7,193 bases of DNA, from the NCBI GenBank assembly GCA_030043675.1, contig JASHXG010000180.1, forward strand, positions 1 through 7,193, given 5' to 3'. The notes beneath the pieces are model-generated. The model saw only the letters and a program-made list of their open reading frames with translations, ran no database searches and had not been told where the DNA came from. The DNA comes from Vulcanimicrobiota bacterium (lineage in GTDB: Bacteria > Vulcanimicrobiota > Vulcanimicrobiia > Vulcanimicrobiales > Vulcanimicrobiaceae). Numbering within the stretch: position 1 is the first letter of the stretch; every line of letters starts with the position of its first letter. This document shows, one piece after another, positions 1 to 5,886 of this stretch. Both the position numbers and the translations under genes were made by a program.

Positions 1-883
1 GCACGCAATCGTTCGCGCCGGCGAGCACCGTACTGCCATGGGTCGAGCAGCTCGTCCCGTAGCAACTCACGCGATAGACGACGCTGGCTTCTTGATCGCC
101 GATCGCGAGATAGCGGACGTCCCACTGGATGTTGCCCGGATATTCGATCGAATGGTCGAGCGTAACCAGCTCGAACGAGCTGCCAGCCTTCGGCAGCTCG
201 GCAAGCCCGAAGGCGCCTGAACGATTGAACCCATCGACAAAGAGATCGCCGTTGGCGTCATAGCCGACGAAGTAGTTCGAGCTCAGTGGCGTCGTGTAGG
301 CAGTCGGCGTTCCCCCGCCTTTGGTCCAGACGAGCACATCGTTGTCGGTAATGATTGCTGCGGCAACGTCCCCACTAGCGGGGTCGACGGAACAGGCGGT
401 CGGTTCATCTGCACTCGTCGACAAGGTCTTGACCGGACGTTTCCCGCCGTACTCGAATTCAACCATCTCGTCCAGGCCGGAGTCCGCGACCCAAAACGTA
501 CCTATTGACGTCTTGCTGCACTCGCCGTCCGGAATGCTTACGCCGCGCTTGACGGCGTAGAGGAACGTGAGGTCTGGAATGGACCAAGCCCCGTCCCCGC
601 CCGTGTTCTTCATGATGTAGCTGAGATATAACAGCTCCACGGGATGCCGGATGCCGGGTGGTATCTGTGGGCTTCCTTGCGCGGCGCGTGTAAATCGTCC
701 AGGAACGACGGCTGTGGGAAGCAAGACGCCATGGTAAGAGACGACCCGGTGCGCGGGTCGTGCCAGACTCGCGGGCGCGAGCGATGACTGCGATCCGCCG
801 CAGCCCGCGAGCAAAAACGCAGCAGCCGCAACCCACATAGGATAAGCAATCGAACCCAAGAGTCTCAATGCGCGCTTCCTCAT
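1..883 (-). CDS. Secreted lipoprotein, beta-propeller-like repeats, 3' end outside window
   Basis: I translated this frame by hand: it stays open for 294 codons from the ATG at 883-881 to the window edge, so the C-terminus is missing. The first residues are a lipoprotein signal: basic n-region (RKRALR), hydrophobic stretch around residues 17-26, and lipobox LLAGC with the lipidated Cys at residue 28. The mature part carries repeated short beta-strand-like units with a D-x-x-G-D/N turn, for example ACSVDPASGDVA (163-174) and VGYDANGDLFVDG (206-218). Related strands are GTFWVAD (128-134) and VRYLAIGD (256-263). This pattern resembles NHL/SMP-30-like beta-propellers, which are often extracytoplasmic. 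The start codon overlaps the stop of the upstream aldo/keto reductase in an ATGA, suggesting translational coupling, although I see no clear Shine-Dalgarno sequence. A later ATG (838) would leave almost no n-region. Substrate and function are unknown. Confidence 0.82.
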   Translation of the reverse strand, partial: MRKRALRLLGSIAYPMWVAAAAFLLAGCGGSQSSLAPASLARPAHRVVSYHGVLLPTAVVPGRFTRAAQGSPQIPPGIRHPVELLYLSYIMKNTGGDGAWSIPDLTFLYAVKRGVSIPDGECSKTSIGTFWVADSGLDEMVEFEYGGKRPVKTLSTSADEPTACSVDPASGDVAAAIITDNDVLVWTKGGGTPTAYTTPLSSNYFVGYDANGDLFVDGFNRSGAFGLAELPKAGSSFELVTLDHSIEYPGNIQWDVRYLAIGDQEASVVYRVSCYGTSCSTHGSTVLAGANDCV

Positions 884-1719
884 AAGTGGAGCCGGGAGAG
901 GCTACGATATTCGGCGTCGCTCAAGGGCAGCCTCGCCGCTGCGACATTCTCCTCCAAATGGGCGGCAGACGCGGTCCCGGGGATCGGCATCAGCGCGGGC
1001 GAGTGACGGAGCAGCCACGCCAGCGCGACTTGCCAGATCGTCGCGCGATGTGCCGCTGCGATCGGTCGCAACGCATTCACCGCGTCGATGTCACCGCCGT
1101 CCAGCGGAAAGTAGGCGATGAAAGCGATGCCGTGCGCCGCGCAATGATCGAGCACCGGTTCGCTGTAGCGATTGCCGACATTGTAGTTGTTTTGCACCGA
1201 CACGATCTCGACGATGCGCTGCGCGCGCTGCAGCTGGTTCAGGTCGACGTTCGATAGGCCGACATGTCGAATCTTTCCGGCGTCGCGCAGGCCGCGCAAC
1301 GCCCCGATTTGGTCCTCGAACGGCACGCGAGGATCGACCGCATGCAGTTGATAGAGATCGATCCGGTCGACACGCAGCCTCCGCAAGCTCTCCTCGCACT
1401 CGCGCGCGAGCTGGGCCGGGCGCCCATCGCGCGTCCAGTCGCCCGGACCTTTGCGCGACGTGCCTCCTTTGGTCGCGATCACCAGTCCTTGCGGATAGGG
1501 ATGCAGGGCCTGCGCGATCTGCTCTTCGTTCACGCCCGGCCCGTACGAGGCGGCGGTGTCGATGAAGTTCACGCCGAGCTCCAGCGCGCGCCGCAGAACG
1601 CGCAGCGCGTTTTCGCGATCCGCCGGCCAGCCCCAAATGCCGGGACCGCAGAGGCGCATCGCCCCGTAGCCGAGACGATGCACCGTCAAGTCACCGCCGA
1701 TCGTCATCGTTGAGTCCAT
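880..1719 (-). CDS. Aldo/keto reductase, YdbC/PdxI-like
   Basis: This is a 279-residue soluble NAD(P)H-dependent oxidoreductase with the (beta/alpha)8 aldo/keto reductase fold. The catalytic tetrad is complete: Asp54 and Tyr59 in FIDTAASYG, Lys84 in ATKGG, and His126 in LYQLHAVDP. The N-terminal RLGYGAMRLCGPG and the C-terminal IPGTASAAHLEENVAAA closely recall E. coli YdbC (PdxI, pyridoxal reductase), as I remember that sequence. Family members reduce varied aldehydes, so pyridoxal is only one possible substrate. The ATG at 1719 gives a full-length N-terminus; an in-frame ATG at codon 5 is an alternative, and neither has a convincing Shine-Dalgarno sequence. The gene starts about 20 nt after the phasin terminator, leaving little room for its own promoter, and it overlaps the lipoprotein gene at its 3' end. 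A role in PHA metabolism is not indicated. Confidence 0.9.
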   Translation of the reverse strand: MDSTMTIGGDLTVHRLGYGAMRLCGPGIWGWPADRENALRVLRRALELGVNFIDTAASYGPGVNEEQIAQALHPYPQGLVIATKGGTSRKGPGDWTRDGRPAQLARECEESLRRLRVDRIDLYQLHAVDPRVPFEDQIGALRGLRDAGKIRHVGLSNVDLNQLQRAQRIVEIVSVQNNYNVGNRYSEPVLDHCAAHGIAFIAYFPLDGGDIDAVNALRPIAAAHRATIWQVALAWLLRHSPALMPIPGTASAAHLEENVAAARLPLSDAEYRSLSRLHL

Positions 1720-1736
1720 CTACCGTCGTTCGACAG

Positions 1737-1771
1737 AGAAAAAGCGCCCGGCTTCTCGAGCCGGGCGCTTT
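1737..1771 (-). terminator. Intrinsic terminator after the phasin gene
   Basis: A perfect 13-bp inverted repeat (1741-1753 and 1759-1771, core AGCGCCCGGCT) encloses a 5-nt loop. On the minus strand the transcript continues as CTTTTTCTC, a good U-tract. It lies about 20 nt beyond the phasin stop codon. On the plus strand the hairpin is followed only by TTTC and no plus-strand gene approaches it, so minus-strand use is the sensible reading. Confidence 0.9.
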
Positions 1772-1790
1772 CATGCGACGCGGTTTCGGA

Positions 1791-2111
1791 CTACTTGCTG
1801 ACGGGCTTGGCCGCGACCTTGACGGCGGCTTCGGCCTGCTTCTGGGTCTCGACGAGCATCTCGGCGATCTTCAGGGTGTAGGCTTTGCGCATCTCGAGCA
1901 GTTGGCTGGCGAAGCCGAACGACAGCTCGACGAGCTGGGTCGGGGTCGGCAGATTCTCGAACGACGGAACGCTGCCCGGCTTCTCAGCGAACTCCTTGTT
2001 CAGCTCGCGAAGCTTGCCGAAGGCGTTGAGGCTGGCATCCTGGGTCTGCTTGATCGCCGCAAGACTCTCTTCTTGCAGCTTGGTGAAATAGTCGACGACG
2101 TTGAGGGCCAT
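1791..2111 (-). CDS. Phasin-like PHA granule-associated protein
   Basis: A 106-residue protein, small even for a phasin, predicted to coat PHA granules in the cytoplasm. It has no signal peptide and is almost entirely amphipathic helix: an N-terminal helix (about 3-42, NVVDYFTKLQEE), a Pro-rich break (45-58, with PGSVP and LPTPTQ), a long second helix (59-100), and a short Ala/Lys tail (VKVAAKPVSK). This matches the Phasin_2-type architecture and also recalls actinobacterial HBHA/lipid-droplet proteins. I chose the ATG at 2111 because AAGGAGAG lies 10 nt upstream. The longer in-frame start at 2183 lies upstream of the predicted transcription start and overlaps the promoter. The gene has its own strong promoter and terminator, as expected for an abundant structural protein. 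It sits directly downstream of phaC and an Xre regulator, which supports the assignment. Confidence 0.85.
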   Translation of the reverse strand: MALNVVDYFTKLQEESLAAIKQTQDASLNAFGKLRELNKEFAEKPGSVPSFENLPTPTQLVELSFGFASQLLEMRKAYTLKIAEMLVETQKQAEAAVKVAAKPVSK

Positions 2112-2121
2112 GAGCGGGGTT

Positions 2122-2129
2122 CTCTCCTT
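2122..2129 (-). promoter_or_regulatory. Strong ribosome binding site of the phasin gene
   Basis: AAGGAGAG on the minus strand is a near-ideal anti-16S match, 10 nt before the ATG at 2111. It fixes the phasin start against the longer in-frame alternative. Confidence 0.85.
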
Positions 2130-2130
2130 T

Positions 2131-2141
2131 AGCACAGTGCT
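2131..2141. promoter_or_regulatory. Palindrome in phasin leader, candidate operator
   Basis: AGCACAGTGCT is an inverted repeat (AGCAC / GTGCT, one central base) placed just upstream of the phasin ribosome binding site. An overlapping TTAGCACAG (2129-2137) is also the inverted counterpart of CTGTGCGCTAA at 2160-2170, which spans the -10 element and transcription start. These symmetric sites suit binding by a dimeric Xre-type repressor such as the one encoded next door. No binding evidence is available, so this is inference. Confidence 0.4.
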
Positions 2142-2169
2142 GGACGTGAGGATTGAGGGCTGTGCGCTA

Positions 2170-2199
2170 AGTATACCAAGCATCTGCTATGTGCGTCAA
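2170..2199 (-). promoter_or_regulatory. Sigma70-type promoter of the phasin gene
   Basis: On the minus strand a -35 box TTGACG (2199-2194) and a -10 box TATACT (2175-2170) are separated by 18 nt. The -10 box is preceded by TGG, an extended -10. The predicted transcription start is near 2163, giving a leader of about 50 nt. Match to the housekeeping consensus is strong and fits high expression of a granule coat protein. The spacer contains a palindrome that could bind a regulator. Confidence 0.82.
2179..2188. promoter_or_regulatory. Palindrome inside the phasin promoter spacer, candidate operator
   Basis: AGCATCTGCT is an inverted repeat (AGCA / TGCT) located between the -35 and -10 boxes, where a bound protein would block RNA polymerase. 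It has the same half-sites as the leader palindrome at 2131-2141, with a 2-nt instead of a 3-nt centre. The pair may be operators of the adjacent Xre regulator. Short palindromes also arise by chance, so confidence is limited. Confidence 0.38.
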
Positions 2200-2230
2200 C
2201 CGCCCTTCGCCCTCCTGTCGATCGCTCGGG

Positions 2231-2596
2231 CTACCCCTTGCTTGTAAAGCTCCGATAGATCCGAATCAGGGCTTCCTTCTGGTCGACGGTCAGCTGAGGG
2301 TCGATCTTGATCGCATGCTCCACGCCGTGGTGGCTGCCGGCTTCGCCCTTGGAATCGTCAAGCAGGCCGGCCTGGGCGTACATCGTCTCGGCCGAGATTT
2401 GCAACGCGTTGGCGATGCTCTTGAGCACGTCGGCCGAGGGCTTGTAGAGCCCGCGCTCGACTTGGCTCAAGTAGGGATTGGAAATCTTCGCGATCTCCGC
2501 CAGCTGGCGCATCGAAAGGTTCGCAAGCTCGCGCTGCGCTCGAATGAACTCACCAAGGCTGCGCCAAGCGGTACCGCCCTTCTCCTCCTCGCTCAT
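2231..2596 (-). CDS. Xre-family regulator, putative PHA/phasin repressor
   Basis: A 121-residue cytoplasmic DNA-binding protein. Residues 14-79 form an HTH_3/Cro-C1 domain: LGEFIRAQRE (helix 1), MRQLAEIAK (helix 2), turn, NPYLSQVERG (recognition helix, 40-49), then KPSADVLKSIANAL. A hydrophilic linker leads to a C-terminal helix DPQLTVDQKEALIRIYRSF (99-117), which could serve oligomerisation or granule/ligand sensing. From memory, this layout resembles actinobacterial Xre proteins next to HBHA-like lipid-droplet proteins (MLDSR of Rhodococcus). The ATG overlaps the phaC stop in an ATGA, so it is probably translated by coupling from the phaC message. It precedes the phasin promoter, whose palindromes are plausible targets. 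A role as an autoregulated phasin repressor, replacing proteobacterial PhaR, is inference. I see no terminator after it. Confidence 0.88.
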   Translation of the reverse strand: MSEEEKGGTAWRSLGEFIRAQRELANLSMRQLAEIAKISNPYLSQVERGLYKPSADVLKSIANALQISAETMYAQAGLLDDSKGEAGSHHGVEHAIKIDPQLTVDQKEALIRIYRSFTSKG

Positions 2597-4320
2597 GGTT
2601 GCGCCTCGATCGCCGGCGCAAAGGGCGGTGCGGTTTCGTTACGCACGTAGACGCCGGGCGCCGGATCGCCATCGCCTACCGTATAGGGAGCGCGCAACGC
2701 GCCGCCGCGCGCCTGGGCCCAAGGGGCCCAATCCTCCCACCACGAGCCGTTGTGGCGGTCGGCGGTTTCCAGCCACTCATCGGGGCTCTCGCCGCGCCGC
2801 GCGACCGGCTTGGTATAATGCCACGTCTTCTTCCCGCCCGGCGGGTTCACGATGCCTGCGATATGGCCGGAGTTGGTTAAGACGTACTTCGATTCTCCCC
2901 CCACGTACTGCGTGGTCATATACGTCGCACGCCAGGGCGCGATGTGGTCGCCTTCCGCACCGAGCACGTAGAGCGGCGTCGTGATCTTGCCAAGATCGAT
3001 CGGCGTGTCGCCGATCGTGAACGCCTTCGGCTCGACGATGGCGTTATGGAGATAGCAGGTGCGCAGATATTGCGAATGCATCGCGACCGGCATGCGCGTC
3101 GAATCCCCGTTCCATGCCAGGATGTCGAACGCGGGCGGCTGCTTTCCCTTGAACCAATTGTTGACGACGTAGCTCCAGATCAGATCGCTCGAACGCATCC
3201 AGTCGAAGGTGCGCGCCATCTCGGCCGAGTCGAGGTAGCCGCGCTCGTGCATCCGGCGCTCCAAGCGCGCGATCGTGTCCTCGTCGGTGAAGACGCCGAG
3301 ATCGCCCGGCATGCTGAAATCCACCAGCGTGTTCGTCAGGGTCGCCGACGCGACGCGATCGCCAGCGCCGTGCGCGGCTAAATAGGCCAGCGCGATCAAC
3401 GTCATCGTTCCGCCCAGACAGAGCGCGGCCATGTTGACCCGTGGCGCGCCGGTGATCTCTTGCACGGAATCGAGCGCAGCCAGTACCCCCTCGCGCAAAT
3501 AGTCGTCCATCGTGTACTGGGACATGCTCTCATCGGGATTGCGATAGGAGATCATGAACGTCTGATGGCCGTGCTGCACGGCCCATTCCACGAAGGAACG
3601 CCCGGGCGCGAGATCCATGATGTAGTACTTGTTGATCCACGGCGGGCTGCAAAGCAAGGGAATCTCGTGGACTTCGGGCGTCTGCGGGGTGTAAGCGATC
3701 AACTCGATGAGTCCGTTGCGCATGACGACGCGTCCCGGCGTAGCGCCGATGTTGACGCCCAACTCGAAGCCCGAGCGGTCGACTTGGCGCGGATAGCCGC
3801 CGTTGTCGCGCACGTCGTCGAGAAAGTTTTGTAAACCGCGCACCAAGCTCAGACCGTTTGTATCGGTCGCCTCTTTCAGGACGCCCGGATTCAGCCACGG
3901 CACGTTGCTCGGCGCGAATGCGTCGCACATCAGCTGCATCGCGAAACGCGCTTTATGCCGCGTCGCCTCCGGCAGCCGGGCCGAGTCGACCAGCTGCAGC
4001 GCCGCCTGCGTGCGCACGCGATAATCCTCGACGATCCCGGCTAGGATCGGATTGCTGCTCCACTCGGGCTCCGCGAATCGCTTGTCCCCCTTCGTTCCCG
4101 TCCCGGTGTCACCCGGTGCTTGTCCGCTGAGCCGGCGCAGCATGTTCATCCCGACATTCTGTTCGGCTAATGCCAGCGTCGAGAGCCACGTTCCCATGCG
4201 CATCGGATCCATCATCGCGTCGGCCATGACGGCGCGCAGCGCGTCGGTCAGCGAGGCGGGATCGAGTCCGGTGATGCCGATGCCGTAACTCAGCTCTTCG
4301 GGCGGCATGGTCGTCTCCAT
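2593..4320 (-). CDS. phaC: Polyhydroxyalkanoate synthase (class I-like PhaC)
   Basis: A 575-residue enzyme polymerising (R)-3-hydroxyacyl-CoA into PHA on granules. Its length is typical of class I, and no phaE or phaR partner is present in the window. The PhaC_N region is followed by an alpha/beta-hydrolase core with PPWINKYYIMDL (226-237). The lipase-like box is ALCLGG with nucleophile Cys301. Asp458 (GAEGDH) and His486 (NSGHIAG) complete the triad, and WNGD (403-406) and GSWWEDW (525-531) are further family motifs. Oddly, the first glycine of the usual G-x-C-x-G-G box is Ala299. The ATG at 4320 directly abuts the upstream reductase stop (TAGATG). A second ATG at codon 5 has GGAG 6 nt before it and may be the real or an additional start. 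Strong clustering with reductases, regulator and phasin supports the function; chain-length preference cannot be read from the sequence. Confidence 0.96.
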   Translation of the reverse strand: METTMPPEELSYGIGITGLDPASLTDALRAVMADAMMDPMRMGTWLSTLALAEQNVGMNMLRRLSGQAPGDTGTGTKGDKRFAEPEWSSNPILAGIVEDYRVRTQAALQLVDSARLPEATRHKARFAMQLMCDAFAPSNVPWLNPGVLKEATDTNGLSLVRGLQNFLDDVRDNGGYPRQVDRSGFELGVNIGATPGRVVMRNGLIELIAYTPQTPEVHEIPLLCSPPWINKYYIMDLAPGRSFVEWAVQHGHQTFMISYRNPDESMSQYTMDDYLREGVLAALDSVQEITGAPRVNMAALCLGGTMTLIALAYLAAHGAGDRVASATLTNTLVDFSMPGDLGVFTDEDTIARLERRMHERGYLDSAEMARTFDWMRSSDLIWSYVVNNWFKGKQPPAFDILAWNGDSTRMPVAMHSQYLRTCYLHNAIVEPKAFTIGDTPIDLGKITTPLYVLGAEGDHIAPWRATYMTTQYVGGESKYVLTNSGHIAGIVNPPGGKKTWHYTKPVARRGESPDEWLETADRHNGSWWEDWAPWAQARGGALRAPYTVGDGDPAPGVYVRNETAPPFAPAIEAQP

Positions 4321-5076
4321 CTACATGTACCAGCCGCCGTTGATGTTGTAGACCGCCCCGGTGATGTAACCGGCCTTCTCGTCGAGAAGAAAGCGTACCA
4401 GTTGCGCGACCTCGTCGGGCCGTCCGAGACGCTGCTGCGGCGTCTGCGCGATCGCGTTCTCGATCGCTTGGGCAGGCATCGCCTTGGTCATGGGGGTCTC
4501 GATGAAACCGGGCGCGACGGCGTTGACGGTGATGCCGCGACTCGCTACCTCGAGCGCGACCGTCTTGGTCAGCCCGATCAATCCGGCTTTGGCCGCCGCG
4601 TAGTTCGCTTGTCCGAAGTTGCCGCTCTCACCGACCACCGAGCTGATGTTGACGATCCGGCCGAAGCCCTGCTCGATCATCGTCTCGAGCACCGCCTTGA
4701 TCATAAAAAAAGGCCCCGAAAGATTTACTTGCAGGACCGCTTGCCATTCTTCCACCGTCATCTTGCGAATCGTGTGATCGCGGGTAATCCCCGCATTGTT
4801 GATGAGAAAGTCGATGCGTCCGTGCTCGCGCACGACCGTCGCCGCCGCCTCGCGACACTGTTCGTAGACGCCGACGTTGCTCTCGTAGAAGTGCAAGCGC
4901 TTTGCCGCACCGTCCAGCCGGGCGCGAAGCGCTTGCGTGCGCGCGCGATCCTCGGGCAGCCCTAAGATCGCAACCGACGCGCCGTCATTAGCGAGCAGCG
5001 TGCTGATCGCGCTGCCGATGCCGCCTGCTCCGCCGGTAACCATCGCCACCCGGCCCTCGAAAGGTAAACTACTCAC
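4321..5076 (-). CDS. phaB: Acetoacetyl-CoA reductase-like SDR (PhaB/FabG type), copy nearest phaC
   Basis: A 251-residue classical short-chain dehydrogenase expected to reduce 3-oxoacyl-CoA (or ACP) to the (R)-3-hydroxy form used by PhaC. The Rossmann motif is TGGAGGIG (14-21), then NNAGITRD (93-100). Asn118, Ser146, Tyr159 and Lys163 form the catalytic set, and the C-terminus is the family-typical YITGAVYNINGG. GGxGGIG and NNAGITRD are closer to Cupriavidus PhaB than to FabG. The cofactor loop after strand 2 reads ILGLPEDR and lacks the N-R of its neighbour, so cofactor preference may differ. The start is GTG at 5076, 35 nt after the previous stop, without an obvious Shine-Dalgarno sequence; the next in-frame ATG would delete strand 1, so GTG is preferred. 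Its stop touches phaC. A T7 run at 4711-4705 codes Pro-Phe-Phe and does not break the frame. Confidence 0.92.
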   Translation of the reverse strand: MSSLPFEGRVAMVTGGAGGIGSAISTLLANDGASVAILGLPEDRARTQALRARLDGAAKRLHFYESNVGVYEQCREAAATVVREHGRIDFLINNAGITRDHTIRKMTVEEWQAVLQVNLSGPFFMIKAVLETMIEQGFGRIVNISSVVGESGNFGQANYAAAKAGLIGLTKTVALEVASRGITVNAVAPGFIETPMTKAMPAQAIENAIAQTPQQRLGRPDEVAQLVRFLLDEKAGYITGAVYNINGGWYM

Positions 5077-5111
5077 GCGCTAGATTTACGAAGCGAGCGG
5101 CGAAAAACCCT

Positions 5112-5852
5112 TTACATATCGAGGCCGCCGTTGATCGCATAGACGGCGCCGGTGATGTAGCTTGACTCGTCCTCCAACAAAAAGCGCACGACGCGCGCGA
5201 CTTCGTCAGGCTTTCCGAGACGGCGCTGCGGAATTCTCGCCACGACTTTTGCCAGCGCTTCCTGTGGGATCGCCGCCACCATCTCGGTCTCGATGAAGCC
5301 GGGCGCGACGCAGTTGACGGTGATGCCGCGCTGCGCCATCTCGAGCGCCAGACTCTTGGTAAAGCCGAAGAGGCCCGCTTTGGAAGCGGCGTAGTTCGCC
5401 TGGCCGACGTTGCCGGTCTCGCCGATCACCGAGCTGATGTTCACGATGCGCCCCGAGCCGCGTTCGATCATGTGCTCGAGCACGGCTTTCGTCATCTGAA
5501 AAGCACCCGATAGATTGACGTTGAGCACCTGCTGCCAGTCCTCGGCAGTCATCTTGCGCACCGTCTTGTCCACCGTGATGCCGGCGTTGTTCACCAAATA
5601 GTCGACGCGCCCGTGACGGTCCATCACCTCTTGGACGACCCGGTTGCAGTCGCTCACGTCGTCGACGCGACCTTGGTGGATCGAGATGCGGGCGCCCCGG
5701 CCCTCCATCTGCAGCGCGAACTCTTCGGCGCTCGCTTTACCGCGGTTGTAACCGGCCGCGACCGTTGCGCCGTTGTCGGCCAACGCCTGCGTGATCGCGG
5801 CGCCGATGCCGCGCGTACCACCCGTTACCAATGCGACCCGCCCTGCAAACAT
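5112..5852 (-). CDS. phaB: PhaB/FabG-type SDR reductase, second copy
   Basis: A 246-residue classical SDR, paralogous to the following gene; by hand count about two thirds of residues are identical from NNAGIT to the end. It carries TGGTRGIG (10-17), GYNRG (34-38) after strand 2, and catalytic Asn113, Ser141, Tyr154 and Lys158, ending in YITGAVYAINGG. Arg14 in the glycine loop and Asn-Arg at 36-37 are the usual NADPH-type signature, as in FabG, so this copy could be acetoacetyl-CoA reductase or 3-oxoacyl-ACP reductase. I placed the start at 5852 because GGAGGTG lies 6 nt upstream and the Rossmann strand begins right after it. The longer in-frame start at 5960 would run back through pstB. It lies 34 nt after pstB with no visible terminator and is probably co-transcribed with it and with phaC. 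Confidence 0.92.
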   Translation of the reverse strand: MFAGRVALVTGGTRGIGAAITQALADNGATVAAGYNRGKASAEEFALQMEGRGARISIHQGRVDDVSDCNRVVQEVMDRHGRVDYLVNNAGITVDKTVRKMTAEDWQQVLNVNLSGAFQMTKAVLEHMIERGSGRIVNISSVIGETGNVGQANYAASKAGLFGFTKSLALEMAQRGITVNCVAPGFIETEMVAAIPQEALAKVVARIPQRRLGKPDEVARVVRFLLEDESSYITGAVYAINGGLDM

Positions 5853-5858
5853 GCCGGC

Positions 5859-5865
5859 CACCTCC
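5859..5865 (-). promoter_or_regulatory. Strong ribosome binding site of the first reductase gene
   Basis: GGAGGTG on the minus strand, 6 nt before the ATG at 5852, lies in the 34-nt gap after pstB. It decides the start of this reductase and shows that its translation does not depend on pstB coupling. Confidence 0.8.
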
Positions 5866-5886
5866 GCTGCCGACAAATTCGGAGAC

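Noticed and set aside
741..761. Perfect 8-bp inverted repeat (ACGACCCG / CGGGTCGT) with a 5-nt loop
   Set aside because: It lies inside the lipoprotein coding frame near its N-terminus, has no T-tract on either strand, and such GC-rich repeats are expected by chance in this sequence.
2112..2183. Longer in-frame start for the phasin (ATG at 2183, 24 extra residues)
   Set aside because: It sits upstream of the predicted transcription start and overlaps the -10 box; the ATG at 2111 has an excellent Shine-Dalgarno sequence.
2599..3381. Several plus-strand open frames opposite phaC
   Set aside because: The opposite strand encodes a full PHA synthase with intact catalytic motifs; the plus-strand translations are Arg-rich and unlike any family.
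4705..4711. Run of seven A (T7 on the coding strand) as a possible programmed frameshift site
   Set aside because: The reductase reads through it in frame to a full-length protein with its normal C-terminus, and no downstream frame looks like a meaningful alternative; at most it is a slippage-prone spot.
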